The notes below the pieces were generated by a model. The model saw only the letters and a list, made by a program, of their open reading frames with translations. It did no database searches and was not told the DNA's origin. Source: Pirellulaceae bacterium (lineage in GTDB: Bacteria; Planctomycetota; Planctomycetia; Pirellulales; Pirellulaceae). Taken from it: 14,655 nucleotides of DNA. A program made the position numbers and the translations under genes. Positions 6,269-13,316 of this stretch are shown here, piece after piece (positions within the stretch are counted from its first letter, which is position 1; every line of letters begins with the position of its first letter). The stretch covers positions 1 through 14,655 of the forward strand of contig JABDKS010000511.1 of the NCBI GenBank assembly GCA_013002105.1. Direction: 5' to 3'.

Positions 6269-6291
6269 CCTGGCCTACGATTAACCCACGT
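6269..6291. repeat. Dispersed hairpin repeat, decayed half-copy C
   Basis: CCTGGCCTACGATT, then AACCCACGT, matches the right arm and downstream flank of copy B, which lies about 100 bp away. The left half is no longer recognisable beyond AAGGACC at about 6254-6260. Confidence 0.6.
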
Positions 6292-6307
6292 CAATGATAA
6301 TAGTGCA

Positions 6308-7624
6308 CTACTGCATTGATACGTCACGCGCTACTGCAAAGATGAGTTGGTCTTCGGGAATGGCTTTGGCCGTCCATTCCAGCATGATGTAATGCCCATG
6401 AACGGTGCGGTAGCGATTGCGAAATCGGATCACCGGTTTGCCGGCACTCAGATGGGCCATTTGGGCCAAGGTTGCTTCGACATCGTCGGGATGGACGTAG
6501 TTGAGAAAAGGTTTCGAGAGCAATTCGTCGTTATCGAAGCCAAGGATGCGTTTGAAGTTCGAATTGATACGACGAAAGAAGCCGTTAAGATCGGCGATAC
6601 AGAATAGGTCGGGCGACAGGTCGAAGAAACGATCCATGTCACCGGTCACTTGCTGCAGCGCGCTTTCCTCGTACGCGGCGACATCTTGGGCAACCTGCAC
6701 GGCGTTGTCGGGGCGTTCGTCGGGATTGGGTGCCAGGCATCGCTTGGTCAACCGGATCAGGGCGAGATCGGTGGCGAAAGCTTCGAGCCGATCGATGGCA
6801 GTTTGCATTTTGGCGTTGGCCGCCAGGCGGTAGACTTGGCTGACCGTCTCGCCAATGTAGGGTGGTCGGCCCGTCAAGATCTCGCAGAGTATCGCACCGA
6901 GTGCGAAAACGTCGGCGCGTGCGTCGAGTGTGTCACCGCGTGCTTGCTCGGGCGACATGTATTCGGGTGTTCCGGCGATAGGTAGTGAACCAGATGGTGA
7001 TTCGCTCGCAGCATCCAGATCGGCCAAGATCGACTTGTCGCGAACGCGAGCCAAGCCCCAGTCGGTTACATACTGTTCGCTGAAGTCGCCCACGATCACG
7101 TTACTGGGTTTTAAGTCCAGATGAATTACGCCACGTGTGTGTGCGTAGGCGATCGTTTTGCAGACGTCGGCAAAAATACCCAGCAGCCGTGCCTTTGTTG
7201 AAAGACCTTTGTTGAGCAATTCCTGCAAAGTCGTCCCGCGCAGCTTGTCCATGACGTGGAACGGTCGATTGTCGATGCAGACGCCACTTTCAAAGATCGT
7301 GGGAATCGCCGGGTGCGACAGAAAACTCATGATGCGAGATTCGTTGACGAATGCGCGGCGAACCCGTTCGTTGTTCTCGTGTTCTTGACGCAAGATTTTT
7401 ACAACGACGACGCGCGGCAGGAGGCTATCTTGGGCACTGTAGATGTGCCCGATGCCTCCATGACCAATTTCTTCGATCAATTGGTATCTGGGGTTGCCCA
7501 GATTCGGACGGGCCAAACTGACGGCTGTATCGGCTGTGCCGTCTGGTGTCACTGTCGACAGACAGGCGCTGCGTCGAAGCTCGATGGGATCCTGTTTAAT
7601 CGGCGATTGCTGTTTATCGCTCAT
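6308..7624 (-). CDS. Ser/Thr protein kinase with C-terminal PAS domain
   Basis: This 438-residue protein has a Hanks-type kinase domain (about 47-315) followed by a PAS domain (about 330-438). Kinase motifs are the Gly-rich loop IGHGGIGHIY (53-62), the ATP Lys K76 (VVVKIL), the helix-C Glu E95, the catalytic loop HLDLKPSNV (168-176, Asp 170), DWG in place of DFG (188-190) and TPEYMSPEQA (219-228). The Arg of HRD is replaced by Leu, so activation by activation-loop phosphorylation is less likely. The PAS part contains PDLFCIADLNGFFRRIN and LGFDNDELL and ends in FAVARDVSMQ, just where a PAS domain normally leads into an output module; here it is the end of the protein. No transmembrane helix is seen, so it is predicted cytosolic. 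It is separated by 250 bp from the Usp gene upstream. A 17-nt palindrome overlaps its start codon. Confidence 0.93.
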   Translation of the reverse strand: MSDKQQSPIKQDPIELRRSACLSTVTPDGTADTAVSLARPNLGNPRYQLIEEIGHGGIGHIYSAQDSLLPRVVVVKILRQEHENNERVRRAFVNESRIMSFLSHPAIPTIFESGVCIDNRPFHVMDKLRGTTLQELLNKGLSTKARLLGIFADVCKTIAYAHTRGVIHLDLKPSNVIVGDFSEQYVTDWGLARVRDKSILADLDAASESPSGSLPIAGTPEYMSPEQARGDTLDARADVFALGAILCEILTGRPPYIGETVSQVYRLAANAKMQTAIDRLEAFATDLALIRLTKRCLAPNPDERPDNAVQVAQDVAAYEESALQQVTGDMDRFFDLSPDLFCIADLNGFFRRINSNFKRILGFDNDELLSKPFLNYVHPDDVEATLAQMAHLSAGKPVIRFRNRYRTVHGHYIMLEWTAKAIPEDQLIFAVARDVSMQ

Positions 7625-7639
7625 CGTTGGTCCAACGAT
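7623..7639. promoter_or_regulatory. 17-nt palindrome over the kinase start codon
   Basis: ATCGTTGG-T-CCAACGAT is a perfect 8+1+8 inverted repeat. On the minus strand its last bases are the AT of the kinase ATG. It occupies the place where a ribosome-binding site should be, and no Shine-Dalgarno is visible there. It could be an operator for a dimeric repressor or an mRNA hairpin that limits translation. Confidence 0.35.
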
Positions 7640-7874
7640 TCATCGGCCAAATGGTGATTCGGTCAACGGGACGACAGAGTCGTGGCCATTCGCATACGCG
7701 GCAATGTTCCGCGACTTGGCGAAACAGGCACTCCACCTCCAAGGATACCGGCAAGGCTGCGGGGGCTCGCGAAAAATGTTTAGATTTTGCGAAAAACCAA
7801 GTTTTGAGTCCGTCGTCGGCAGAAATTGTTTTGATCGTAGACTGTCGCCTTGACCATTGCGGCACGCGACCGGA

Positions 7875-8771
7875 TCACGCGACTGATTCTACGCCGTGTT
7901 TTGGTAGACGGTTGCGTGTGATCCAGACACTGCAACGTGCGTGACGAATGACGAAACGCGAGACACTGCCCATCAAAAACCGACCCAGTGCTGTCCGATG
8001 GGCTTCTCCGATCACCAGGAGATCGGCTTGGTGTTGCTGAGCAAACCGTACGATCGATTCGCCAACGTGGTCTTCCTGGAGCAGGTGGGATCGTGTGTTT
8101 GCACCGACGTGGGCAACACGAGCGGTTGCACGATCCAAGGCGGACTGCATTTCTGCTTGGATCGCCGCCAAATGGGGCGATTGGTGGCCAAGCCCGAAAG
8201 GGTTGGAGGCGATCGAGATGACATCGACGTCGGCGCCTCGACCCCACGGAAAGTCCGCAAATTCTTCGGTCGCTGCCAGTGCGGTCGGTGTGTCTTCGTA
8301 CGCCACCGTGACGCGGATCGGTCGGTTGGAGTCGAGCAGTCCGGTCGGGCGAAAAAGCAAGACGCTGCAGGAGGCATGGGTGGCGACATAGTCGCTGGTG
8401 CTACCAAGCACGATGCGATCAACGACCGATTTACCCACGGCACCGACGACCACCAGTTCGCAGGCGAGTTCTTTGGCGGCTTGCACAATCTGTGCTCCTG
8501 GGCGGCCATCGCGGATTTCGTGTCGCAGTTGGACGTTGGCGGCCGCGAACATTGCTTCGATTTCTGCAAAAAGCCTCGTCGCGGCGGCTCTCTCTTGTTG
8601 CACGGCATCGTTAATCCATCGCTGCACCGGATAATCTTCGGCGATCACCGGCGTCTCGATTACCGTCAGTACCGTGATCTCAATCGTTTGTTCGTGGGGA
8701 ACACGCGACAAGAACCGTGCCGCGTCTTTGGACAGTTTCGAGCCATCGACAGCTAACAGGATGTTTTTCAT
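7875..8771 (-). CDS. Universal stress protein with two tandem UspA domains
   Basis: This 298-residue protein has two Usp domains (about 1-142 and 151-287). The first starts MKNILLAVDGSK and carries the intact ATP signature G110-x2-G113-x9-G123-S124 (GAVGKSVVDRIVLGS). The second has GEAHRTALGRFLMGS, in which the second Gly is His258, so only the first domain matches the ATP-binding pattern fully. A paired arrangement of one binding and one divergent domain is common in tandem Usps. The start at 8771 is set by a strong GAGGAG at 8780-8775, immediately upstream; the frame is open further but without homology. It follows the TerB-like gene on the same strand after 91 bp and probably shares its sigma-54 promoter, since I saw no promoter of that type in the 91 bp. 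Confidence 0.94.
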   Translation of the reverse strand: MKNILLAVDGSKLSKDAARFLSRVPHEQTIEITVLTVIETPVIAEDYPVQRWINDAVQQERAAATRLFAEIEAMFAAANVQLRHEIRDGRPGAQIVQAAKELACELVVVGAVGKSVVDRIVLGSTSDYVATHASCSVLLFRPTGLLDSNRPIRVTVAYEDTPTALAATEEFADFPWGRGADVDVISIASNPFGLGHQSPHLAAIQAEMQSALDRATARVAHVGANTRSHLLQEDHVGESIVRFAQQHQADLLVIGEAHRTALGRFLMGSVSRFVIRHARCSVWITRNRLPKHGVESVA

Positions 8772-8774
8772 CTT

Positions 8775-8780
8775 CTCCTC
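8775..8780 (-). promoter_or_regulatory. Strong Shine-Dalgarno deciding the tandem Usp start
   Basis: The minus strand reads GAGGAG-AAG-ATG. It is among the strongest ribosome-binding sites in the window and fixes the start at 8771 rather than the in-frame ATG at 8810. Confidence 0.75.
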
Positions 8781-8862
8781 ACAACTTGGTGGCTCGCCCA
8801 CTCTCGACAAACGGGCGTTTGAAGCACACGTTCCAAACGATCACACCTGAAACCAAACGGGG

Positions 8863-9438
8863 CTATTTCGGATCAAAGGCGGCTTTGATTTTGTCCAAAA
8901 CTTTCTGTTCTTCAGCACCAATGCGATGCAAACCGAGAAGGCCGCTGGAGGCACGTGCGACTTCGGTCGACTGCAACATCACCGACTCCTTTAAGCCTTC
9001 CGCAACCGTGTCATCCGCGTTTTCGAGAATTTTCTCGACGTACTCCACCCACGACGTCCAGAGTTTTTCGGACGGTTTTTGCATCAACCACGACTCGACC
9101 AAATGAAAGGCCGCCGGGGCAGTAGCTAATCCGCGGCGGAGCGCTTCGCCCATCACCGTCTGACGTTCCTGCCGAGAAACTGACCCGTCGGCCCAGGCAA
9201 CGAATACGACCGGGGCAAGTCCGAGCGCTGCAATCGTACTGGCCTCCAGTCCTGCCTCGACAAGGTGCTGCAAGACGACGTTGTCATGGATGCCCGTTGC
9301 CTGCATCAATGCGGTGCGTGATTCTTCATCGTGCATGGTTTCACGAAGTTTCTCGCGCAAACGTTGATCGACCTGAAAGAAGAACTCGTCTTCTAGCGAA
9401 CGGCCATGATGGTGAATGGGGTCGGATTCGTTGGGCAT
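8863..9438 (-). CDS. TerB-like helical protein of unknown function
   Basis: This 191-residue, mostly helical, soluble protein has an acidic, His-containing N-terminus (IHHHG). The core (about 66-130) resembles TerB-like domains: a hydrophobic helix VVFVAW, then ADGSVSRQERQ, an acidic turn of the kind these folds place between helices, then further helices. TerB-like proteins are named after tellurite resistance and are proposed to take part in metal- and stress-linked signalling; no role can be assigned here. The C-terminal part (about 135-191) ends EEQKVLDKIKAAFDPK. The chosen start is the ATG at 9438; an in-frame ATG at 9579 also lies downstream of the predicted transcript start (about 9600) and would add 47 residues, but their translation lacks domain character. 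It is the first gene of a probable operon with the tandem Usp. Confidence 0.75.
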   Translation of the reverse strand: MPNESDPIHHHGRSLEDEFFFQVDQRLREKLRETMHDEESRTALMQATGIHDNVVLQHLVEAGLEASTIAALGLAPVVFVAWADGSVSRQERQTVMGEALRRGLATAPAAFHLVESWLMQKPSEKLWTSWVEYVEKILENADDTVAEGLKESVMLQSTEVARASSGLLGLHRIGAEEQKVLDKIKAAFDPK

Positions 9439-9610
9439 GGCAAACTCGCTTTCAAAGTTCTCTGGGTGGTACGATCTGATCGGCGTGCAGACACACGTGA
9501 ATTGAGATCGCAGTAGCGGAACGAAACGCTTGGCACTGACTTGCAGATGCAACACGATGGTCGCGCCGTTGGCTTCCATCGATGGGAAAGTACTGAATGT
9601 TTTCTTGGGC

Positions 9611-9626
9611 TGCAAGGATTGTGCCA
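9611..9626 (-). promoter_or_regulatory. Perfect sigma-54 promoter for the TerB-like/Usp operon
   Basis: The minus strand reads TGGCAC-AATCC-TTGCA, an exact match to TGGCAC-N5-TTGCW. Predicted transcription start is near 9600, which leaves about 160 nt of leader before the ATG at 9438. This is the strongest promoter call in the window. Confidence 0.82.
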
Positions 9627-9876
9627 GTGAGTGTCGGATGATCCAGCACTGCTGAAGTTTGCATTTCTGGATCGATAATCCGTTCGTAAGTCCTCCATCG
9701 CAGTGGTCCGATACGCACGGGTGTGACAATCCGGCACACGCTGCGATTGGTTCTGTATTTGACGGGTTTTGTGGATGGTTGGACGACGATTTAGGAAACT
9801 ACGGATCTGCTGTCAGCAGCACGAAATTCGTTGCGCGACCCCTGGCTGCGGCGCGGTGAGTCGACGCGTTGATTGT

Positions 9877-9892
9877 TGGCACAGCATGTGCA
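9877..9892 (+). promoter_or_regulatory. Sigma-54 promoter for the P-II gene
   Basis: The sequence is TGGCAC-AGCAT-GTGCA: a perfect -24 element, correct GG-N10-GC spacing, and one mismatch (G for T) in the -12 element. Predicted transcription start is near 9903, 37 nt before the P-II start codon. P-II genes under sigma-54/NtrC control are well known in other bacteria. Confidence 0.7.
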
Positions 9893-9925
9893 TCAAAATG
9901 CAGGCGGGACTAACTATCACTTTCC

Positions 9926-9930
9926 GGAGG
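9926..9930 (+). promoter_or_regulatory. Ribosome-binding site of the P-II gene
   Basis: GGAGG lies 9 nt before the ATG at 9940. It decides this start over the in-frame upstream start at 9769, which would precede the predicted transcript. Confidence 0.75.
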
Positions 9931-9939
9931 ACATTTACG

Positions 9940-10278
9940 ATGAAACTAGTTACAGCCGTGATCACGCCACCCAAGCTGGATGCGGTCCGTGAGGCCCTAT
10001 TGGGCGTTGGCGTCCAGGGGATTAGCGTGACCGAGATCAAAGGGTTTGGTCGTCAAAAGGGGCACACCGAACAGTATCGTGGTGCCGAGTACAACGTCGA
10101 CTTTTTGCCCAAGTTGAAACTCGAAACTGCCGTGGACGACGATCTGGTCGAACAGGTTCTCAACGCGATTGCAAAAGCCGCCCGTACGGGAAAAATCGGA
10201 GACGGAAAGATGTTCGTCACACCGGTGGAAAAGGTGGTCCGAATCCGTACCAACGAAACGGGCGTTGCCGCCTTGTAG
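9940..10278 (+). CDS. glnB: P-II nitrogen regulatory protein (GlnB/GlnK family)
   Basis: This 112-residue protein has the normal P-II length and sequence. P-II trimers bind ATP, ADP and 2-oxoglutarate and adjust nitrogen enzymes, transporters and kinases by contact. Visible landmarks are the N-terminal strand MKLVTAVITPPKLDAVREAL, the T-loop with GFGRQKGHTEQYRGAEYNV (35-53) containing Y51, the uridylylation site, and the B-loop signature ARTGKIGDGKMFV (81-93). The C-loop region VEKVVRIRTNETG (96-108) is also intact. GlnB and GlnK cannot be told apart by sequence here. No amtB or glnA lies beside it; instead it is divergent from the TerB-like/Usp operon and has its own sigma-54 promoter. It is convergent with DNA polymerase I, 82 bp from that gene's stop. 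Confidence 0.97.
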   Translation: MKLVTAVITPPKLDAVREALLGVGVQGISVTEIKGFGRQKGHTEQYRGAEYNVDFLPKLKLETAVDDDLVEQVLNAIAKAARTGKIGDGKMFVTPVEKVVRIRTNETGVAAL

Positions 10279-10289
10279 AAAAGTTGAAT

Positions 10290-10325
10290 GTCGGGTTTTG
10301 TGGAACCGGAACTCAAGGCCCCGAC
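10290..10325. terminator. Possible bidirectional terminator between P-II and polA
   Basis: GTCGGG (10290-10295) and CCCGAC (10320-10325) are exact inverted repeats. The stem could be lengthened by TTTTG against CAAGG with a bulge and wobble pairs. It sits between two convergent genes. No T tract follows, so the call is weak. Confidence 0.3.
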
Positions 10326-10360
10326 ACAAGACGTCGCAGCAAGGCGGGCTGCGTACGTCG

Positions 10361-13165
10361 CTAGTGTGCTTCGAGCCAGTTGGCTCCCGTGCCCATTTCG
10401 ACCACGATGGGTACCTTCATCGGCATTGCCGTCTTCATCGCCTCTTCGATCACTGGCATCACGGTATCGGCCTCCGATTTCAACAGGTCAAAGACGATTT
10501 CGTCATGGACGGTCAGCAGCATCTTTGTCTTGAATTCGCCCTCACGTAGTGCTCGATGGACCTTGATCATTGCCAGTTTCAACATGTCGGCGGCCGTTCC
10601 CTGGATCGGACTATTCATAGCCAATCGTTCGGCGGCGTTGACAACGGTTCGGCTGCGAGAATTGATGTCACGCAAATACCGTCGGCGACCGGTTTGTGTC
10701 GCGACATAGCCGTTTTCTTTGGCAAACGCGATCGTACGATCGATGTACTCCTGGACGCCGGGGTACTTTTCGAAGTAGTTATCGATCAGCTCTTTCGCTT
10801 CCGTCCGCGGAATGTTCAGTCGTTGCTGCAATCCGAACGCGGAGATGCCGTAGATGATTCCAAAATTGACGGTCTTGGCTTTGTCACGCATTTCGCGCGT
10901 GACATCGTCCAGGTCGACTTTATAGACCTTCGACGCCGTGACGTTATGAATGTCTTCGCCACTGACAAACGCGTCCATCATCGCCGGGTCGCCGCTTAAT
11001 TCGGCCATGACACGCAATTCGATTTGCGAGTAATCGGCAGAAAGCAGTAGGTGGTCGTCGTCGCGAGCGACAAAGGCGGCGCGGATATCACGTCCGCGTT
11101 CTTTGCGGATCGGGATGGTTTGCAAGTTCGGATTGTTCGACTGCATCCGCCCGGTTGCCGTCCAAGCCTGGCTGTAATGCGTGTGAATTCGACCGGTTTG
11201 TTCGTTAACTGATTCGGGCAACTGATCGACGTAGACCGATTTAAGCTTTCGAGCATTTCGGTACTCCAGCACGTCGCGAATGATCTCGTGACGCGGTGCC
11301 AGACGTTCCAGTTCGGCCTCGCGCGTGGAGTATTGTCCGGTCGCAGTTTTCTTGGGGTTGGATTCCAATTGCAACTCGTCGTACAGAACCACGCCGAGCT
11401 GTTTGGGTGAATCAATGTTGAATTCGTGACCGGCCGATTCAAAGATCTTGTTTTGCAATTCTTCGATTTCACCGGCCAGCTTTTTGGAAAAAATCGCCAG
11501 CGACTCGGTATCCAGCCGGATCCCTTCGTACTCCATATCCACCAAAACGGGGATCAGCGGACATTCGACTTCGTAGCAAACCTGGCTGACACCGCGTTCT
11601 TCGATCTCCGGTGCGATCGCGGCGGCCAATTGCAGCGTGATGTCTGCGTCTTCGCACGCGTATTGGGACAATTGCTCCAGCGGCACATCCCGCATGTTTT
11701 TTTGATCCTCCCCTTTGGGACCGATCAAATCGGTGGTGGGGATCGGTTTGTAGCCCAGGTACAACGTGGACAGATAATCGAGCCCGTGACGCATCTCGGG
11801 TTCCTTCATCGAATGTGCCAGCATCGTGTCGAGCAGGGGCCCGCGGACTTCGATACCGTGCCATTTCAAAACGGTGACGTCGTACTTCAGATTGTGGCCG
11901 ATCTTTTTGATCGACTCGTTTTCCAGCAGGTCACGAAACTCTTCGAGCACAACGAGGGCTTCGTCGCGTTGTTCCGGGATGACAACGTAGTATCCGGTGT
12001 GAGGCTCGAACGACAATGCGAGACCCAACGGGTGTGCGGTCCGCGGGTCCAGTCCGGTGGTTTCGGTGTCAAAGCAAAACGATTCTTGTTTTGATAGTGT
12101 GCTGATCAACTTGGTACGTGCGGCCTTGGTCGTAATCGTCCGATAGTCGTGTTTGACATCCGAGAGTGTCTTTTCTTCGACTGGATCATCAAAAAGAGTT
12201 GCCTGAATCTCGGTTTCGCGTTTTTCGCGGATCACGTTGGCGCGGCTGTTGGCTGACGAAAACGATTTGCCAAACATCCGTTTGCCGACCGTATCGAACT
12301 CGAGTTCCATCAAGAGTTCTTTGAGCTTTTTGTCGTCGTAGGATTTCCAGGCGAACGATTCGATGTCGACATCGACCGGTACGTCCAGCTGGATGGTGAC
12401 GAGCCGCTTGGAGAGCAGGGCTTGGTCGTGGTTTTCGATCACGCGTTCTTTTTGCTTGCCCTTGAGTTCATCGGTGTGCGCGAGCAGGTTTTCGACCGTG
12501 TCGTATTTAGCGATCAGTTTCTGCGCTGTCTTGGGGCCGATTCCGGGGACACCGGGTATATTGTCGCTGCTATCGCCCATCAATCCCAGAATGTCGATGA
12601 CTTGATCAACCCGTTGGATCTCCCACTTGTCCAACACCTCTGGCACCCCGAGCGTTTCCGCATCGCCCCCTTTGCGACCCGGTTTGTAGACAACGACGTC
12701 ATCGGTCACTAATTGGTGATAATCCTTGTCCGGCGTGACCATCCAAGTTTTAAATCCGTGATCGACCGCGCGGTGGGCAAGGGTGCCGATGATATCGTCG
12801 GCTTCGTAGCCAGGCATCCGAATGACCTGGATGTTCAATGCAGCGAGTAGTTTGTCGATGTAGGGCAGTTGACTGGCGATGTCTTCGGGCATCTCGTCTC
12901 GTTGAGCTTTGTACTCTGGAAACTCGATGTGCCGCTGGGTCGGTTCTGCGGTATCAAAGGCGGCAGCGATGTGGGTGGGGGATTCGCGTTTGATGATGTC
13001 CAACAGGGCATTCATCATCCCAAAGACACCGGACGTACACTGCCCGCCGGACGTGAAGCGGGGACTACGGACGAGCGCGAAATGGGCGCGATAGGTCAGC
13101 GCCATTCCGTCGAGCAGAAAGAGCCGTTTCTTGTCCGCAAAAAGGTCTTCGGTTGATTTGGCCAT
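10361..13165 (-). CDS. polA: DNA polymerase I (5' nuclease, 3'-5' exonuclease, polymerase)
   Basis: This is a 934-residue full-length family A polymerase for gap filling, repair and Okazaki primer removal. The N-terminal 5' nuclease domain (about 13-300) shows LFLLDGMALTYRAHFAL, GYEADDIIGTLA and GDSSDNIPGVPGIGPKTA. The 3'-5' proofreading domain is intact: Exo I FDTETTGLDP (D366, E368), Exo II IGHNLKYD (D429) and Exo III YACEDAD (Y502, D506). The polymerase domain has motif A DYSQIELR (D711), motif B RDKAKTVNFGIIYG (with Phe768, the residue expected to disfavour dideoxynucleotides) and motif C VHDE (886-889). The protein ends NWLEAH; family A enzymes often end in a similar W-x-x-H. No clear Shine-Dalgarno precedes the ATG. 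It lies 151 bp downstream of the PQQ-repeat gene on the same strand. It appears unrelated to the stress regulon to its left. Confidence 0.98.
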   Translation of the reverse strand: MAKSTEDLFADKKRLFLLDGMALTYRAHFALVRSPRFTSGGQCTSGVFGMMNALLDIIKRESPTHIAAAFDTAEPTQRHIEFPEYKAQRDEMPEDIASQLPYIDKLLAALNIQVIRMPGYEADDIIGTLAHRAVDHGFKTWMVTPDKDYHQLVTDDVVVYKPGRKGGDAETLGVPEVLDKWEIQRVDQVIDILGLMGDSSDNIPGVPGIGPKTAQKLIAKYDTVENLLAHTDELKGKQKERVIENHDQALLSKRLVTIQLDVPVDVDIESFAWKSYDDKKLKELLMELEFDTVGKRMFGKSFSSANSRANVIREKRETEIQATLFDDPVEEKTLSDVKHDYRTITTKAARTKLISTLSKQESFCFDTETTGLDPRTAHPLGLALSFEPHTGYYVVIPEQRDEALVVLEEFRDLLENESIKKIGHNLKYDVTVLKWHGIEVRGPLLDTMLAHSMKEPEMRHGLDYLSTLYLGYKPIPTTDLIGPKGEDQKNMRDVPLEQLSQYACEDADITLQLAAAIAPEIEERGVSQVCYEVECPLIPVLVDMEYEGIRLDTESLAIFSKKLAGEIEELQNKIFESAGHEFNIDSPKQLGVVLYDELQLESNPKKTATGQYSTREAELERLAPRHEIIRDVLEYRNARKLKSVYVDQLPESVNEQTGRIHTHYSQAWTATGRMQSNNPNLQTIPIRKERGRDIRAAFVARDDDHLLLSADYSQIELRVMAELSGDPAMMDAFVSGEDIHNVTASKVYKVDLDDVTREMRDKAKTVNFGIIYGISAFGLQQRLNIPRTEAKELIDNYFEKYPGVQEYIDRTIAFAKENGYVATQTGRRRYLRDINSRSRTVVNAAERLAMNSPIQGTAADMLKLAMIKVHRALREGEFKTKMLLTVHDEIVFDLLKSEADTVMPVIEEAMKTAMPMKVPIVVEMGTGANWLEAH

Positions 13166-13316
13166 ACGGTCGATGCGGGGAGCGGCGAAGGGAAAAACTC
13201 GACCGTCACTTTACCGTCAAACGTCTGACCTTTGCAGCAGGCGGCGAATGTTTTGCGAATTGCAGCAGGCGTGACCGGGATCGCTCCGGCGACTGTTTTG
13301 CTCTGTGTTGCCGTAC

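Larger units (their letters stand above)
6009..6307. other. Convergent intergenic region with hairpin repeats
   Basis: No gene was found in this stretch of about 300 bp between the CHAD gene (+) and the Ser/Thr kinase (-). It holds a possible terminator right after CHAD, one perfect hairpin repeat (6115-6170) and a decayed half-copy (6269-6291). Confidence 0.6.
9439..9939. other. Divergent control region between TerB-like/Usp operon and P-II gene
   Basis: This 501-bp stretch has no ORF I would defend. It holds two sigma-54 promoters facing outward: 9626-9611 on minus and 9877-9892 on plus. The 250 bp between them is the natural place for activator sites. A GTGTG-N9-CACAC inverted repeat (about 9721-9739) lies there. 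The transcript to the left would have a leader of about 160 nt. Confidence 0.6.

Noticed and set aside
3358..6291. Hairpin repeats considered as a CRISPR array or an insertion sequence
   Set aside because: There is no regular repeat-spacer series, no cas gene and no transposase; copies are isolated and kilobases apart.
7614..7865. Minus-strand ORF of 83 codons between the tandem Usp and Ser/Thr kinase genes
   Set aside because: Composition is rich in Trp, Cys and Arg with no motif, it overlaps the kinase start out of frame, and no Shine-Dalgarno is present.
9452..9739. Minus-strand ORF of 95 codons upstream of the TerB-like gene, with a fairly protein-like first half
   Set aside because: It contains the perfect sigma-54 promoter, has no recognisable domain, and its second half is Arg/Ser/His-rich out-of-frame-type sequence.
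11426..12094. Long plus-strand ORF (222 codons) inside polA
   Set aside because: Antisense shadow of a well-conserved gene with all catalytic motifs in the minus frame.
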